Source of the DNA: Saccoglossus kowalevskii
Lineage: Eukaryota; Hemichordata; Enteropneusta; Harrimaniidae
NCBI RefSeq assembly: GCF_000003605.2
Contig: NW_003155149.1
Span: 1-20,858, forward strand
DNA length: 20,858 nt
Reading direction: 5' to 3'
A program made the translations under genes and the position numbers. Shown piece after piece: positions 1 through 11,922 of this stretch. The notes below the pieces were generated by a model that was given only the letters and a program-made list of their open reading frames with translations, had not been told where the DNA came from and searched no databases. Position 1 is the stretch's first letter. Each line of letters opens with the position of its first letter.

Positions 1-45
1 TCACTAGGAATGCGAACTCCAAATAATGCCATAAGTTATAGCGTA

Positions 46-59
46 CCGTAATTTTACGG
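46..59. other. 14-bp dyad inside each monomer (first copy shown)
   Basis: Each monomer carries CCGTAA-TT-TTACGG, two perfect 6-bp inverted arms around a TT centre, at unit positions 37-50. It is the strongest inverted repeat I see in the unit. The right arm is the most variable part of the monomer, with TTACGG, TTGCGG and TTGTGG as common forms and TTATGG rare (near 9532). It could be a protein-binding half-site pair or a short RNA hairpin if the array is transcribed. No known binding motif is recognised. Confidence 0.6.
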
Positions 60-1836
60 TATTGTACTGGGTATTTTCATTCTACCATACTAGAAAATGC
101 GAACTTCAAATAATGCCATAAGTTATAGCGTGCCGTAATTTTGCGGTATTGTACTGGGTATTTTCATTCTACCATACTAGGAAATGCGAACTCCAAATAA
201 TGTCATAAGTTATAGCGTGCCGTAATTTTGCGGTATTGTACTGGGTATTTTCATTCTACCATACTAGGAAATGCGAAGTCCAAATAATGCCATAAGTTAT
301 AGCGTGCCGTAATTTTGCGGTATTGTACTGGGTATTTTCATTCTACCATACTAGGAAATGCGAAATCCAAATAATGCCATAAGTTATAGCGTGCCGTAAT
401 TTTACGGTATTGTACTGGGTATTTTCATTCTACCATACTAGGAAATGTGAACTCCAAATAATGCCATAAGTTATAGCGTGCCGTAATTTTACGGTATTGT
501 ACTGGGTATTTTCATTCTACCATACTAGGAAATGTGAACTCCAAATAATGCCATAAGTTATAGCGTGCCGTAATTTTACGGTATTGTACTGGGTATTTTC
601 ATTCTACCATACTAGGAAATGCGAACTCTAAATAATGACATCAGTTATAGCGTGCCGTAATTTTGCGGTATTGTACTGGGTATTTTCATTCTACCATACT
701 AGAAATGCGAACTCCAAATAATGCCATAAGTTATAGCGTGCCGTAATTTTACGGTATTGTACTGGGTATTTCATTCTACCATATTAGGAATGCGAACTCC
801 AAATAATGCCATAAGTTATAGCGTGCCGTAATTTTGCGGTATTGTACTGGGTATTTTCATTCTACCATACTAGGAAATGTGAACTCCAAATAATGCCATA
901 AGTTATAGCGTGCCGTAATTTTACGGTATTGTACTGGGTATTTTCATTCTACCATACTAGGAAATGTGAACTCCAAATAATGCCATAAGTTATAGCGTGC
1001 CGTAATTTTACGGTATTGTACTGGGTATTTTCATTCTACCATACTAGGAAATGCGAACTCCAAATAATGCCATAAGTTATAGCGTGCCGTAATTTTGCGG
1101 TATTGTACTGGGTATTTTCATTCTACCATACTAGGAAATGTGAACTCCAAATAATGCCATAAGTTATAGCGTGCCGTAATTTTACGGTATTGTACTGGGT
1201 ATTTTCATTCTACCATACTAGGAAATGTGAACTCCAAATAATGCCATAAGTTATAGCGTGCCGTAATTTTGCGGTATTGTACTGGGTATTTTCATTCTAC
1301 CATACTAGGAAATGTGAACTCCAAATAATGCCATAAGTTATAGCGTGCCGTAATTTTACGGTATTGTACTGGGTATTTTCATTCTACCATACTAGGAAAT
1401 GCGAACTCCAAATAATGCCATAAGTTATAGCGTGCCGTAATTTTACGGTATTGTACTGGGTATTTTCATTCTACCATACTAGGAAATGTGAACTCCAAAT
1501 AATGCCATAAGTTTATATAGCGTGCCGTAATTTTACGGTATTGTACTGGGTATTTTCATTCTACCATACTAGGAAATGTGAATTCCAAATAATGCCATAA
1601 GTTATAGCGTGCCGTAATTTTACGGTATTGTACTGGGTATTTTCATTCTACCATACTAGGAAATGTGAACTCCAAATAATGCCATAAGTTATAGCGTACC
1701 GTAATTTTGTGGTATTGTACTGGGTATTTTCATTCTACCATACTAGGAAATGCGAACTCCAAATAATGCCATAAGTTATAGCGTGCTGTAATTTTGCGGT
1801 ATTGTACTGGGTATTTTCATTCTACCATACTAGGAA

Positions 1837-3228
1837 ATGTGAACTCCAAATAATGCCATAAGTTATAGCGTGCCGTAATTTTACGGTATTGTACTGGGTA
1901 TTTTCATTTTACCATACTAGGAAATGCGAACTCCAAATAATGCCATAAGTTATAGCGTGCCGTAATTTTACGGTATTGTACTGGGTATTTTCATTCTACC
2001 ATACTAGGAAATGCAAACTCCAAATAATGCCATAAGTTATAGCGTGCCGTAATTTTACGGTATTGTACTGGGTATTTTCATTCTACCATACTAGGAAATG
2101 CGAACTCCAAATAATGCCATAAGTTATAGCGTGCCGTAATTTTACGGTATTGTACTGGGTATTTTCATTCTACCATACTAGGAAATGCGAACTCCAAATA
2201 ATGCCATAAGTTATAGCGTGCCGTAATTTTACGGTATTGTACTGGGTATTTTCATTCTACCATACTAGGAAATGCGAACTCCAAATAATGCCATAAGTTA
2301 TAGCGTGCCGTAATTTTACGGTATTGTACTGGGTATTTTCATTCTACCATACTAGGAAATGTGAACTCCAAATAATGCCATAAGTTATAGCGTGCCGTAA
2401 TTTTGCGGTATTGTACTGGGTATTTTCATTCTACCATACTAGGAAATGTGAACTCCAAATAATGCCATAAGTTATAGCGTGCCGTAATTTTACGGTATTG
2501 TACTGGGTATTTTCATTCTACCATACTAGGAAATGCGAACTCCAAATAATGCCATAAGTTATAGCGTGCCGTAATTTTACGGTATTGTACTGGGTATTTT
2601 CATTTTACCATACTAGGAAATGCGAACTCCAAATAATGCCATAAGTTATAGCGTGCCGTAATTTTACGGTATTGTACTGGGTATTTTCATTCTACCATAC
2701 TAGGAAATGCAAACTCCAAATAATGCCATAAGTTATAGCGTGCCGTAATTTTACGGTATTGTACTGGGTATTTTCATTCTACCATACTAGGAAATGCGAA
2801 CTCCAAATAATGCCATAAGTTATAGCGTGCCGTAATTTTACGGTATTGTACTGGGTATTTTCATTCTACCATACTAGGAAATGCGAACTCCAAATAATGC
2901 CATAAGTTATAGCGTGCCGTAATTTTACGGTATTGTACTGGGTATTTTCATTCTACCATACTAGGAAATGCGAACTCCAAATAATGCCATAAGTTATAGC
3001 GTGCTGTAATTTTACGGTATTGTACTGGGTATTTTCATTCTACCATACTAGGAAATGTGAACTCCAAATAATGCCATAAGTTATAGCGTGCCGTAATTTT
3101 GCGGTATTGTACTGGGTATTTTCATTCTACCATACTAGGAAATGTGAACTCCAAATAATGCCATAAGTTATAGCGTGCCGTTATTTTACGGTATTGTACT
3201 GGGTATTTTCTTTCTACCATACTAGGAA
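1837..3228. repeat. 8-monomer (696 bp) duplication
   Basis: Two adjacent eight-monomer blocks, 1837-2532 and 2533-3228, carry the same ordered variants. CATTTTACC (instead of CATTCTACC) is at 1905 and 2601. The rare ATGCAAAC (loss of the first CpG) is at 2011 and 2707. Both end in a GTGAA/TTGCGG monomer (2359 and 3055) followed by a GTGAA monomer. The spacing is exactly 696 bp, which is 8 x 87. A few later differences exist, such as GTGCTG only at 2999 and changes in the last monomer of copy two. This is a register duplication inside the satellite. Confidence 0.8.
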
Positions 3229-3315
3229 ATGCGAACTCCAAATAATGCCATAAGTTATAGCGTGCCGTAATTTTACGGTATTGTACTGGGTATTTTCATT
3301 CTACCATACTAGGAA

Positions 3316-3663
3316 ATGTGAACTCCAAATAATGCCATAAGTTATAGAGTGTCGTAATTTTACGGTATTGTACTTGGTATTTTCATTCTACCATACTAGG
3401 AAATGCGAACTCCAAATAATGCCATAAGTTATAGCGTGCCGTAATTTTACGGTATTGTACTGGGTATTTTCATTCTACCATACTAGGAAATGTGAACTCC
3501 AAATAATGCCATAAGTTATAGAGTGTCGTAATTTTACGGTATTGTACTTGGTATTTTCATTCTACCATACTAGGAAATGCGAACTCCAAATAATGCCATA
3601 AGTTATAGCGTGCCGTAATTTTACGGTATTGTACTGGGTATTTTCATTCTACCATACTAGGAA
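3316..3663. repeat. 2-monomer (174 bp) duplication
   Basis: The unusual combination GAGTGTCG plus TACTTGG occurs in the monomers starting at 3316 and 3490, each followed by an ordinary GCGAA/TTACGG monomer. The 174-bp spacing and the shared multi-site haplotype show a recent two-monomer duplication. Confidence 0.8.
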
Positions 3664-5837
3664 ATGCGAACTCCAAATAATGCCATAAGTTATAGCGTGC
3701 CGTAATTTTACGGTATTGTACTGGGTATTTTCATTCTACCATACTAGGAAATGCGAACTCCAAATAATGCCATAAGTTATAGCGTGCCGTAATTTTACGG
3801 TATTGTACTGGGTATTTTCATTCTACCATACTAGGAAATGCGAACTCCAAATAATGCCATAAGTTATAGCGTGCCGTAATTTTACGGTATTGTACTGGGT
3901 ATTTTCATTCTACCATACTAGGAAATGCGAACTCCAAATAATGCCATAAGTTATAGCGTGCCGTAATTTTACGGTATTGTACTGGATATTTTCATTCTAC
4001 CATACTAGGAAATGCGAACTCCAAATAATGCCATCAGTTATAGCGTGCCGTAATTTTACGGTATTGTACTGGGTATTTTCATTCTACCATACTAAGAAAT
4101 GCGAACTCCAAATAATGCCATAAGTTATAGCGTGCCGTAATTTTACGGTATTGTACTGGGTATTTTCATTCTACCATACTAGGAAATGCGAACTCCAAAT
4201 AATGCCATAAGTTATAGCGTGCCGTAATTTTGCGGTATTGTACTGGGTATTTTCATTCTACCATACTAGGAAATGTGAACTCCAAATAATGCCATAAGTT
4301 ATAGCGTGCCGTAATTTTGCGGTATTGTACTGGGTATTTTCATTCTACCATACTAGGAAATGCGAACTCCAAATAATGCCATAAGTTATAGCGTGCCGTA
4401 ATTTTGCGGTATTGTACTGGGTATTTTCATTCTACCATACTAGGAAATGCGAACTCCAAATAATGCCATAAGTTATAGCGTGCCGTAATTTTACGGTATT
4501 GTACTGGGTATTTTCATTCTACCATACTAGGAAATGCGAACTCCAAATAATGCCATAAGTTATAGCGTGCCGTAATTTTACGGTATTGTACTGGGTATTT
4601 TCATTCTACCATACTAGGAAATGTGAACTCCAAATATGCCATAAGTTATAGCGTGCCGTAATTTTGCGGTATTGTACTGGGTATTTTCATTCTACCATAC
4701 TAGGAAATGCGAACTCCAAATAATGCCATAAGTTATAGCGTGCCGTAATTTTACGGTATTGTACTGGGTATTTTCATTCCACCATACTAGGAAATGCGAA
4801 CTCCAAATAATGCCATAAGTTATAGCGTGCCGTAATTTTGCGGTATTGTACTGGGTATTTTCATTCTACCATACTAGGAAATGCGAACTCCAAATAATGC
4901 CATAAGTTATAGCGTGCCGTAATGTTACGGTATTGTACTGGGTATTTTCATTCTACCATACTAGGAAATGTGAACTCCAAATAATGCCATAAGTTATAGC
5001 GTGCCGTAATTTTACGGTATTGTACTGGGTATTTTCATTCTACCATACTAGGAAATGCGAACTCCAAATAATGCCATAAGTTATAGCGTGCCGTAATTTT
5101 ACGGTATTGTACTGGGTATTTTCATTCTACCATACTAGGAAATGGGAACTCCAAATAATGCCATAAGTTATAGCGTGCCGTAATTTTACGGTATTGTACT
5201 GGGTATTTTCATTCTACCATACTAGGAAATGCGAACTCCAAATAATGCCATAAGTTATAGCGTGCCGTAATTTTACGGTATTGTACTGGGTATTTTCATT
5301 CTACCATACTAGGAAATGCGAACTCCAAATAATGCCATAAGTTATAGCGTGCCGTAATTGTGTGGTATTGTACTGGGTATTTTCATTCTACCATACTAGG
5401 AAATGTGAACTCCAAATAATGCCATAAGTTATAGCGTGCCGTAATTTTACGGTATTGTACTGGGTATTTTCATTCTACCATACTAGGAAATGTGAACTCC
5501 AAATAATGCCATAAGTTATAGCGTGCCGTAATTTTACGGTATTGTACTGGGTATTTTCATTCTACCATACTAGGAAATGTGAACTCCAAATAATGCCATA
5601 AGTTATAGCGTGCCGTAATTTTGTGGTATTGTACTGGGTATTTTCATTCTACCATACTAGGAAATGTGAACTCCAAATAATGCCATAAGTTATAGCGTGC
5701 CGTAATTTTACGGTATTGTACTGCGTATTTTCATTCTACCATACTAGGAAATGCGAACTCCAAATAATGCCATAAGTTATAGCGTGTCGTAATTTTACGG
5801 TATTGTACTGGGTATTTTCATTCTACCATACTAGGAA

Positions 5838-6620
5838 ATGCGAACTCCAAATATTGCCATAAGTTATAGCGTGCCGTAATTTTGTGGTATTGTACTGGGT
5901 ATTTTCATTCTACCATACTAGGAAATGCGAACTCCAAATAATGCCATAAGTTATAGCGTGCCGTAATTTTACGGTATTGTACTGGGTATTTTCATTCTAC
6001 CATACTAGGAAATGCGAACTCCAAATAATGCCATAAGTTATAGCGTGCCGTAATTTTACGGTATTGTACTGGGTATTTTCATTCTACCATACTAGGAAAT
6101 GCGAACTCCAAATATTGCCATAAGTTATAGCGTGCCGTAATTTTGTGGTATTGTACTGGGTATTTTCATTCTACCATACTAGGAAATGCGAACTCCAAAT
6201 AATGCCATAAGTTATAGCGTGCCGTAATTTTACGGTATTGTACTGGGTATTTTCATTCTACCATACTAGAAAATGTGAACTCCAAATAATGCCATAAGTT
6301 ATAGCGTGCCGTAATTTTACGGTATTGTACTGGGTATTTTCATTCTACCATACTAGGAAATGCGAACTCCAAATATTGCCATAAGTTATAGCGTGCCGTA
6401 ATTTTACGGTATTGTACTGGGTATTTTCATTCTACCATACTAGGAAATGCGAACTCCAAATAATGCCATAAGTTATAGCGTGCCGTAATTTTACGGTATT
6501 GTACTGGGTATTTTCATTCTACCATACTAGGAAATGCGAACTCCAAATAATGCCATAAGTTATAGCGTGCCGTAATTTTACGGTATTGTACTGGGTATTT
6601 TCATTCTACCATACTAGGAA
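5838..6620. repeat. 3-monomer (261 bp) block, three tandem copies
   Basis: Blocks at 5838-6098, 6099-6359 and 6360-6620 each begin with a monomer carrying AATATTGCC in place of AATAATGCC. The first two have TTGTGG in that monomer; the third has TTACGG. The second block also holds a CTAGAAAATG monomer at 6273. This is the first place from the left where the AATATTGCC variant appears; it recurs later at about 9.7, 11.1, 12.4-12.8, 15.5 and 15.7 kb. Confidence 0.7.
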
Positions 6621-6794
6621 ATGCGAACTCCAAATAATGCCATAATTTATAGCGTGCCGAAATTTTACGGTATTGTACTGGGTATTTTCATTCTACCATA
6701 CTAGGAAATGCGAACTCCAAATAATGCCATAAGTTATAGCGTGCCGTAATTTTACGGTATTGTACTTGGTATTTTCATTCTACCATACTAGAAA

Positions 6795-7404
6795 ATGTGA
6801 ACTCCAAATAATACCATAAGTTATAGCGTGCCGTAATTTTGTGGTATTGTACTGGGTATTTTCATTCTACCATACTAGGAAATGCGAACTCCAAATAATG
6901 CCATAGAGTTATAGCGTGCCGTAATTTTGCGGTATTGTACTGGGTATTTTCATTCTACCATACTAGGAAATGTGAACTCCAAATAATGCCATAAGTTATA
7001 GCGTGCCGTAATTTTAAGGTATTATACTGGGTATTTTCATTCTACCATACTAGGAAATGCGAACTCCAAAAATTGCCATAAGTTATAGCGTGCCGTAATT
7101 TTACGGTATTGTTCTGGGTAATTTCATTCTACCATACTAGGAAATGCGAACTCCAAATAATGCCATAATTTATAGCGTGCCGTAATTTTACGGTATTGTA
7201 CTGGGTATTTTCATTCTACCATACTAGGAAATGCGAACTCCAAATAATGCCATAAGTTATAGCGTGCCGTAATTTTACGGTATTGTACTGGGTATTTTCA
7301 TTCTACCATACTAGGAAATGCGAACTCCAAATAATGCCATAAGTTATAGCGTGTCGTAATTTTACGGTATTGTACTGGGTATTTTCATTCTACCATACTA
7401 GGAA
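6795..7404. repeat. Partial copy of the 11-monomer HOR (units 5-11)
   Basis: Seven monomers in the same order as units 5-11 of the 11-mer HOR that follows: CTAGAAAATG with AATACCAT and TTGTGG; TTGCGG; GTGAA; CCAAAAATTG with GGGTAATTTC; CATAATTT; plain; GTGTCG. It carries private changes, including CCATAGAGTT (one extra base, 6901-6910), TTAAGG and ATTATAC near 7015-7025, and GTTCTGGG near 7111. It runs directly into the complete copy at 7405. Confidence 0.75.
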
Positions 7405-8360
7405 ATGTGAACTCCAAATATTGTCATAAGTTATAGCGTGCCGTAATTTTACGGTATTGTACTGGGTATTTTCATTCTACCATACTAGGAAATGCGAACT
7501 CCAAATAATGCCATAAGTTATAGCGTGCCGTAATTTCACGGTATTGTACTGGGTATTTTCATTCTACCATACTAGGAAATGCGAACTCCAAATAATGCCA
7601 TAAGTTATAGCGTGCCGTAATTTTACGGTAATGTACTGGGTATTTTCATTCTACCATAATAGGAAATGCAAACTCCAAATAATGCCATAAGTTATAGCGT
7701 GCCGTAATTTTACGGTATTGTACTGGGTATTTTCATTCTACCATACTAGAAAATGTGAACTCCAAATAATACCATAAGTTATAGCGTGCCGTAATTTTGT
7801 GGTATTGTACTGAGTATTTTCATTCTACCATACTAGGAAATGCGAACTCCAAATAATGCCATAAGTTATAGCGTGCCGTAATTTTGCGGTATTGTACTGG
7901 GTATTTTCATTCTACCATACTAGGAAATGTGAACTCCAAATAATGCCATAAGTTATAGCGTGCCGTAATTTTACGGTATTGTACTGGGTATTTTCCTTCT
8001 ACCATACTAGGAAATGCGAACTCCAAAAATTGCCATAAGTTATAGCGTGCCGTAATTTTACGGTATTGTACTGGGTAATTTCATTCTACCATACTAGGAA
8101 ATGCGAACTCCAAATAATGCCATAATTTATAGCGTGCCGTAATTTTGCGGTATTGTACTGGGTATTTTCATTCTACCATACTAGGAAATGCGAACTCCAA
8201 ATAATGCCATAAGTTATAGCGTGCCGTAATTTTACAGTATTGTACTGGGTATTTTCATTCTACCATACTAGGAAATGCGAACTCCAAATAATGCCATAAG
8301 TTATAGCGTGTCGTAATTTTACGGTATTGTACTGGCTATTTTCATTCTACCATACTAGAA
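7405..8360. repeat. 11-monomer HOR (957-bp unit), complete copy A
   Basis: Eleven monomers recognisable by ordered variants: (1) AATATTGTCAT, (2) AATTTCACGG, (3) GGTAATGTAC with CATAATAGG, (4) plain, ending in CTAGAAAATG, (5) AATACCAT with TTGTGG, (6) TTGCGG, (7) GTGAA with TTACGG, (8) CCAAAAATTG with GGGTAATTTC, (9) CATAATTT with TTGCGG, (10) plain, here with TTACAG, (11) GTGTCG with CTGGCTATT. The span is 956 bp, one short of 11 x 87 because of a deletion at its end. The next monomer (8361) starts a new copy but is disrupted by many small indels. The same order recurs at 16960-17916, 110 monomers away. Confidence 0.85.
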
Positions 8361-8511
8361 ATGTGAACTCCAAATATTGTCATAGTATAGCGTGCCGTAT
8401 TTTACGATATGGTACTGGGTATTTTTCATTCTACCATACTAGGAAATGCGAACTCCAAATAATGCCATAAGTATAGCGTGCCGTAATTTTGCGGTATGTA
8501 CTGGGTATTTC
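8358..8511. other. Indel cluster, probable consensus error
   Basis: About eight small length changes fall within roughly 155 bp: GGAAA to GAAA, CATAAGTTATAG to CATAGTATAG, GTAATTTT to GTATTTT, an extra T in GGGTATTTTT, AAGTTATAG to AAGTATAG, GTATTG to GTATG, and GTATTTTC to GTATTTC, plus two substitutions in ACGATATGG. The net change is -6 bp. Elsewhere kilobases pass without any indel. The changes are mostly single-base losses in short runs, as expected from uncorrected long-read sequence. Confidence 0.6.
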
Positions 8512-8964
8512 ATTCTACCATACTAGGAAATGCGAACTCCAAATAATGCCATAAGTTATAGCGTGCCGTAATTTTGTGGTATTGTACTGGGTATTTTCAT
8601 TCTACCATACTAGGAAATGCGAACTCCAAATAATGCCATAAGTTATACCGTGCCGTAATTTTACGGTATTGTACTGGGTATTTTCATTCTACCATACTAG
8701 GAAATGTGAACTCCAAATAATGCCATAATTTATAGCGTGCCGTAATGTTACGGTATTGTACTGGGTATTTTCATTCTACCATATTAGGAAATGTGAACTC
8801 CAAATAATGCCATAAGTTATAGCGTGCCGTAATTTTACGGTATTGTACTGGGTATTTTCATTCTACCATAGTAGGAAATGCGAACTCCAAATAATGCAAT
8901 AAGTTATAGCGTGCTGTAATTTTACGGTATTGTACTGGGTATTTTCATTCTACCATACTAGGAA

Positions 8965-9486
8965 ATGTGAACTCCAAATAATGCCATAAGTTATAGCGTG
9001 CCGTAATTTTGTGGTATTGTACTGGGTATTTTCATTCTACCATACTAGGAAATGTGAACTCCAAATAATGCCATAAGTTATAGCGTGCCGTAATTTTACG
9101 GTATTGTACTGGGTATTTTCATTCTACCATACTAAGAAATGTGAACTCCAAATAATGCCATAAGTTATAGCGTGCCGTAATTTTACGGTATTGTACTGGG
9201 TATTTTCATTCTACCATACTAGGAAATGTGAACTCCAAATAATGCCATAAGTTATAGCGTGCCGTAATTTTGTGGTATTGTACTGGGTATTTTCATTCTA
9301 CCATACTAGGAAATGTGAACTCCAAATAATGCCATAAGTTATAGCGTGCCGTAATTTTACGGTATTGTACTGGGTATTTTCATTCTACCATACTAAGAAA
9401 TGTGAACTCCAAATAATGCCATAAGTTATAGCGTGCCGTAATTTTACGGTATTGTACTGGGTATTTTCATTCTACCATACTAAGAA
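8965..9486. repeat. 3-monomer (261 bp) duplication
   Basis: The blocks at 8965-9225 and 9226-9486 share the order GTGAA/TTGTGG, GTGAA/TTACGG, GTGAA/TTACGG. The unusual junction CTAAGAAATG follows the second monomer of each block (9131 and 9392) and also the third monomer of the second block (9479). The CTAAG variant is rare elsewhere (4093). Confidence 0.7.
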
Positions 9487-10095
9487 ATGTGAACTCCAAA
9501 TAATGCCATAAGTTATAGCGTGCCGTAATTTTATGGTATTGTACTGGGTATTTTCATTCTACCATACTAGGAAATGCGAACTCCAAATAATGCCATAAGT
9601 TATAGCGTGCCGTAATTTTACGGTATTGTACTGGGTATTTTCATTCTACCATACTAGGAAATGCGAAATCCAAATATTGCCATAAGTTATAGCGTGCCGT
9701 AATTTTACGGTATTGTACTGGGTATTTTCATTCTACCATACTAGGAAATGCGAACTCCAAATAATGCCATAAGTTATAGCGTGCCGTAATTTTACGGTAT
9801 TGTACTTGGTATTTTCATTCTACCATACTAGGAAATGCGAACTCCAAATAATGCCATAAGTTATAGCGTGCCGTAATTTTACGGTATTGTACTGGGTATT
9901 TTCATTCTACCATACTAGAAAATGCGAACTCCAAATAATGCCATAATTTATAGCGTGCCGTAATTTTACGGTATTGTACTGGGTATTTTCATTCTACCAT
10001 ACTAGGAAATGCGAACTCCAAATAATGCCATAAGTTATAGCGTGCCGTAATTTTACGGTATTGTACTTGGTATTTTCATTCTACCATACTAGAAA

Positions 10096-10617
10096 ATGTG
10101 AACTCCAAATAATACCATAAGTTATAGCGTGCCGTAATTTTGTGGTATTGTACTGGGTATTTTCATTCTACCATACTAGGAAATGCGAACTCCAAATAAT
10201 GCCATAAGTTATAGCGTGCCGTAATTTTGCGGTATTGTACTGGGTATTTTCATTCTACCATACTAGGAAATGTGAACTCCAAATAATGCCATAAGTTATA
10301 GCGTGCCGTAATTTTACGGTATTGTACTGGGTATTTTCATTCTACCATACTAGGAAATGCGAACTCCAAAAATTGCCATAAGTTATAGCGTGCCGTAATT
10401 TTACGGTATTGTACTGGGTAATTTCATTCTACCATACTAGGAAATGCGAACTCCAAATAATGCCATAATTTATAGCGTGCCGTAATTTTACGGTATTGTA
10501 CTGGGTATTTTCATTCTACCATACTAGGAAATGCGAACTCCAAATAATGCCATAAGTTATAGCGTGCCGTAATTTTACGGTATTGTACTGGGTATTTTCA
10601 TTCTACCATACTAGGAA
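10096..10617. repeat. Partial copy of the 11-monomer HOR (units 5-10)
   Basis: Six monomers follow the HOR order 5-10: CTAGAAAATG with AATACCAT and TTGTGG; TTGCGG; GTGAA/TTACGG; CCAAAAATTG (10366) with GGGTAATTTC; CATAATTT; plain. Unit 9 here has TTACGG, where most complete copies have TTGCGG. It is preceded by a TACTTGG monomer, like the copy at 6795, and passes through one plain monomer into the 6-monomer block at 10705. Confidence 0.75.
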
Positions 10618-10704
10618 ATGCGAACTCCAAATAATGCCATAAGTTATAGCGTGCCGTAATTTTACGGTATTGTACTGGGTATTTTCATTCTACCATACTA
10701 GGAA

Positions 10705-11226
10705 ATGCGAACTCCAAATAATGCCATAAGGTATAGCGTGCCGTAATTTTGTGGTATTGTACTGGGTATTTTTATTCTACCATACTAGGAAATGTGAACT
10801 CCAAATAATGCCATAAGTTATAGCGTGCCGTAATTTTGTGGTATTGTACTGGGTATTTTTATTCTACCATACTAGGAAATGTGAACTCCAAATAATGCCA
10901 TAAATTATAGCGTGCCGTAATTTTACGGTATTGTACTGGGTATTTTCATTCTACCATACTAGGAAATGTGAACTCCAAATAATGCCATAAATTATAGCGT
11001 GCCGTAATTTTACGGTATTGTACTGGGTATTTTCATTCTACCATACTAGGAAATGCGAACTCCAAATAATGCCATAAGTTATAGCGTGCCGTAATTTTAC
11101 GGTATTGTACTGGGTATTTTCATTCTACCATACTAGGAAATGCGAACTCCAAATATTGCCATAAGTTATAGCGTGCCGTAATTTTGTGGTATTGTACTGG
11201 GTATTTTCATTCTACCATACTAGGAA
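10705..11226. repeat. 6-monomer (522 bp) block, copy 1 of 3
   Basis: The ordered variants are: (1) ATAAGGTATAG with TTGTGG and GTATTTTTATT, (2) GTGAA with TTGTGG and GTATTTTTATT, (3) and (4) GTGAA with CATAAATTAT, (5) plain, (6) AATATTGCC with TTGTGG. The same order recurs at 11923-12440 and 15048-15569. The first two copies are exactly 1218 bp (14 monomers) apart. Confidence 0.85.
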
Positions 11227-11922
11227 ATGCGAACTCCAAATAATGCCATAAGTTATAGCGTGCCGTAATTTTACGGTATTGTACTTGGTATTTTCATTCT
11301 ACCATACTAGAAAATGTGAACTCCAAATAATGCCATAATTTATAGCGTGCCGTAATTTTACGGTATTGTACTGGGTATTTTCATTCTACCATACTAGGAA
11401 ATGCGAACTCCAAATAATGCCATAAGTTATAGCGTGCCGTAATTTTACGGTATTGTACTGGGTATTTTCATTCTACCATACTAGGAAATGCGAACTCCAA
11501 ATAATGCCATAAGTTATAGCGTGCCGTAATTTTACGGTATTGTACTGGGTATTTTCATTCTACCATACTAGGAAATGCGAACTCCAAATAATGCCATAAG
11601 TTATAGCGTGCCGTAATTTTACGGTATTGTACTTGGTATTTTCATTCTACCATACTAGAAAATGTGAACTCCAAATAATGCCATAATTTATAGCGTGCCG
11701 TAATTTTACGGTATTGTACTGGGTATTTTCATTCTACCATACTAGGAAATGCGAACTCCAAATAATGCCATAAGTTATAGCGTGCCGTAATTTTACGGTA
11801 TTGTACTGGGTATTTTCATTCTACCATACTAGGAAATGCGAACTCCAAATAATGCCATAAGTTATAGCGTGCCGTAATTTTACGGTATTGTACTGGGTAT
11901 TTTCATTCTACCATACTAGGAA
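11227..11922. repeat. 4-monomer (348 bp) tandem duplication
   Basis: The blocks 11227-11574 and 11575-11922 each consist of a TACTTGG monomer, a CTAGAAAATGTG monomer with CATAATTT (11314 and 11662), and two plain monomers. The spacing is exactly 348 bp. The duplication lies between two copies of the 6-monomer block, so 6+4+4 monomers make up the 14-monomer spacing. Confidence 0.8.

Noticed and set aside
1-12. True left boundary of the array (TCACTAGGAATG differs from the usual CATACTAGGAAATG)
   Set aside because: Only a few bases are available and the difference could be a window-edge or consensus error. The array most likely continues to the left.
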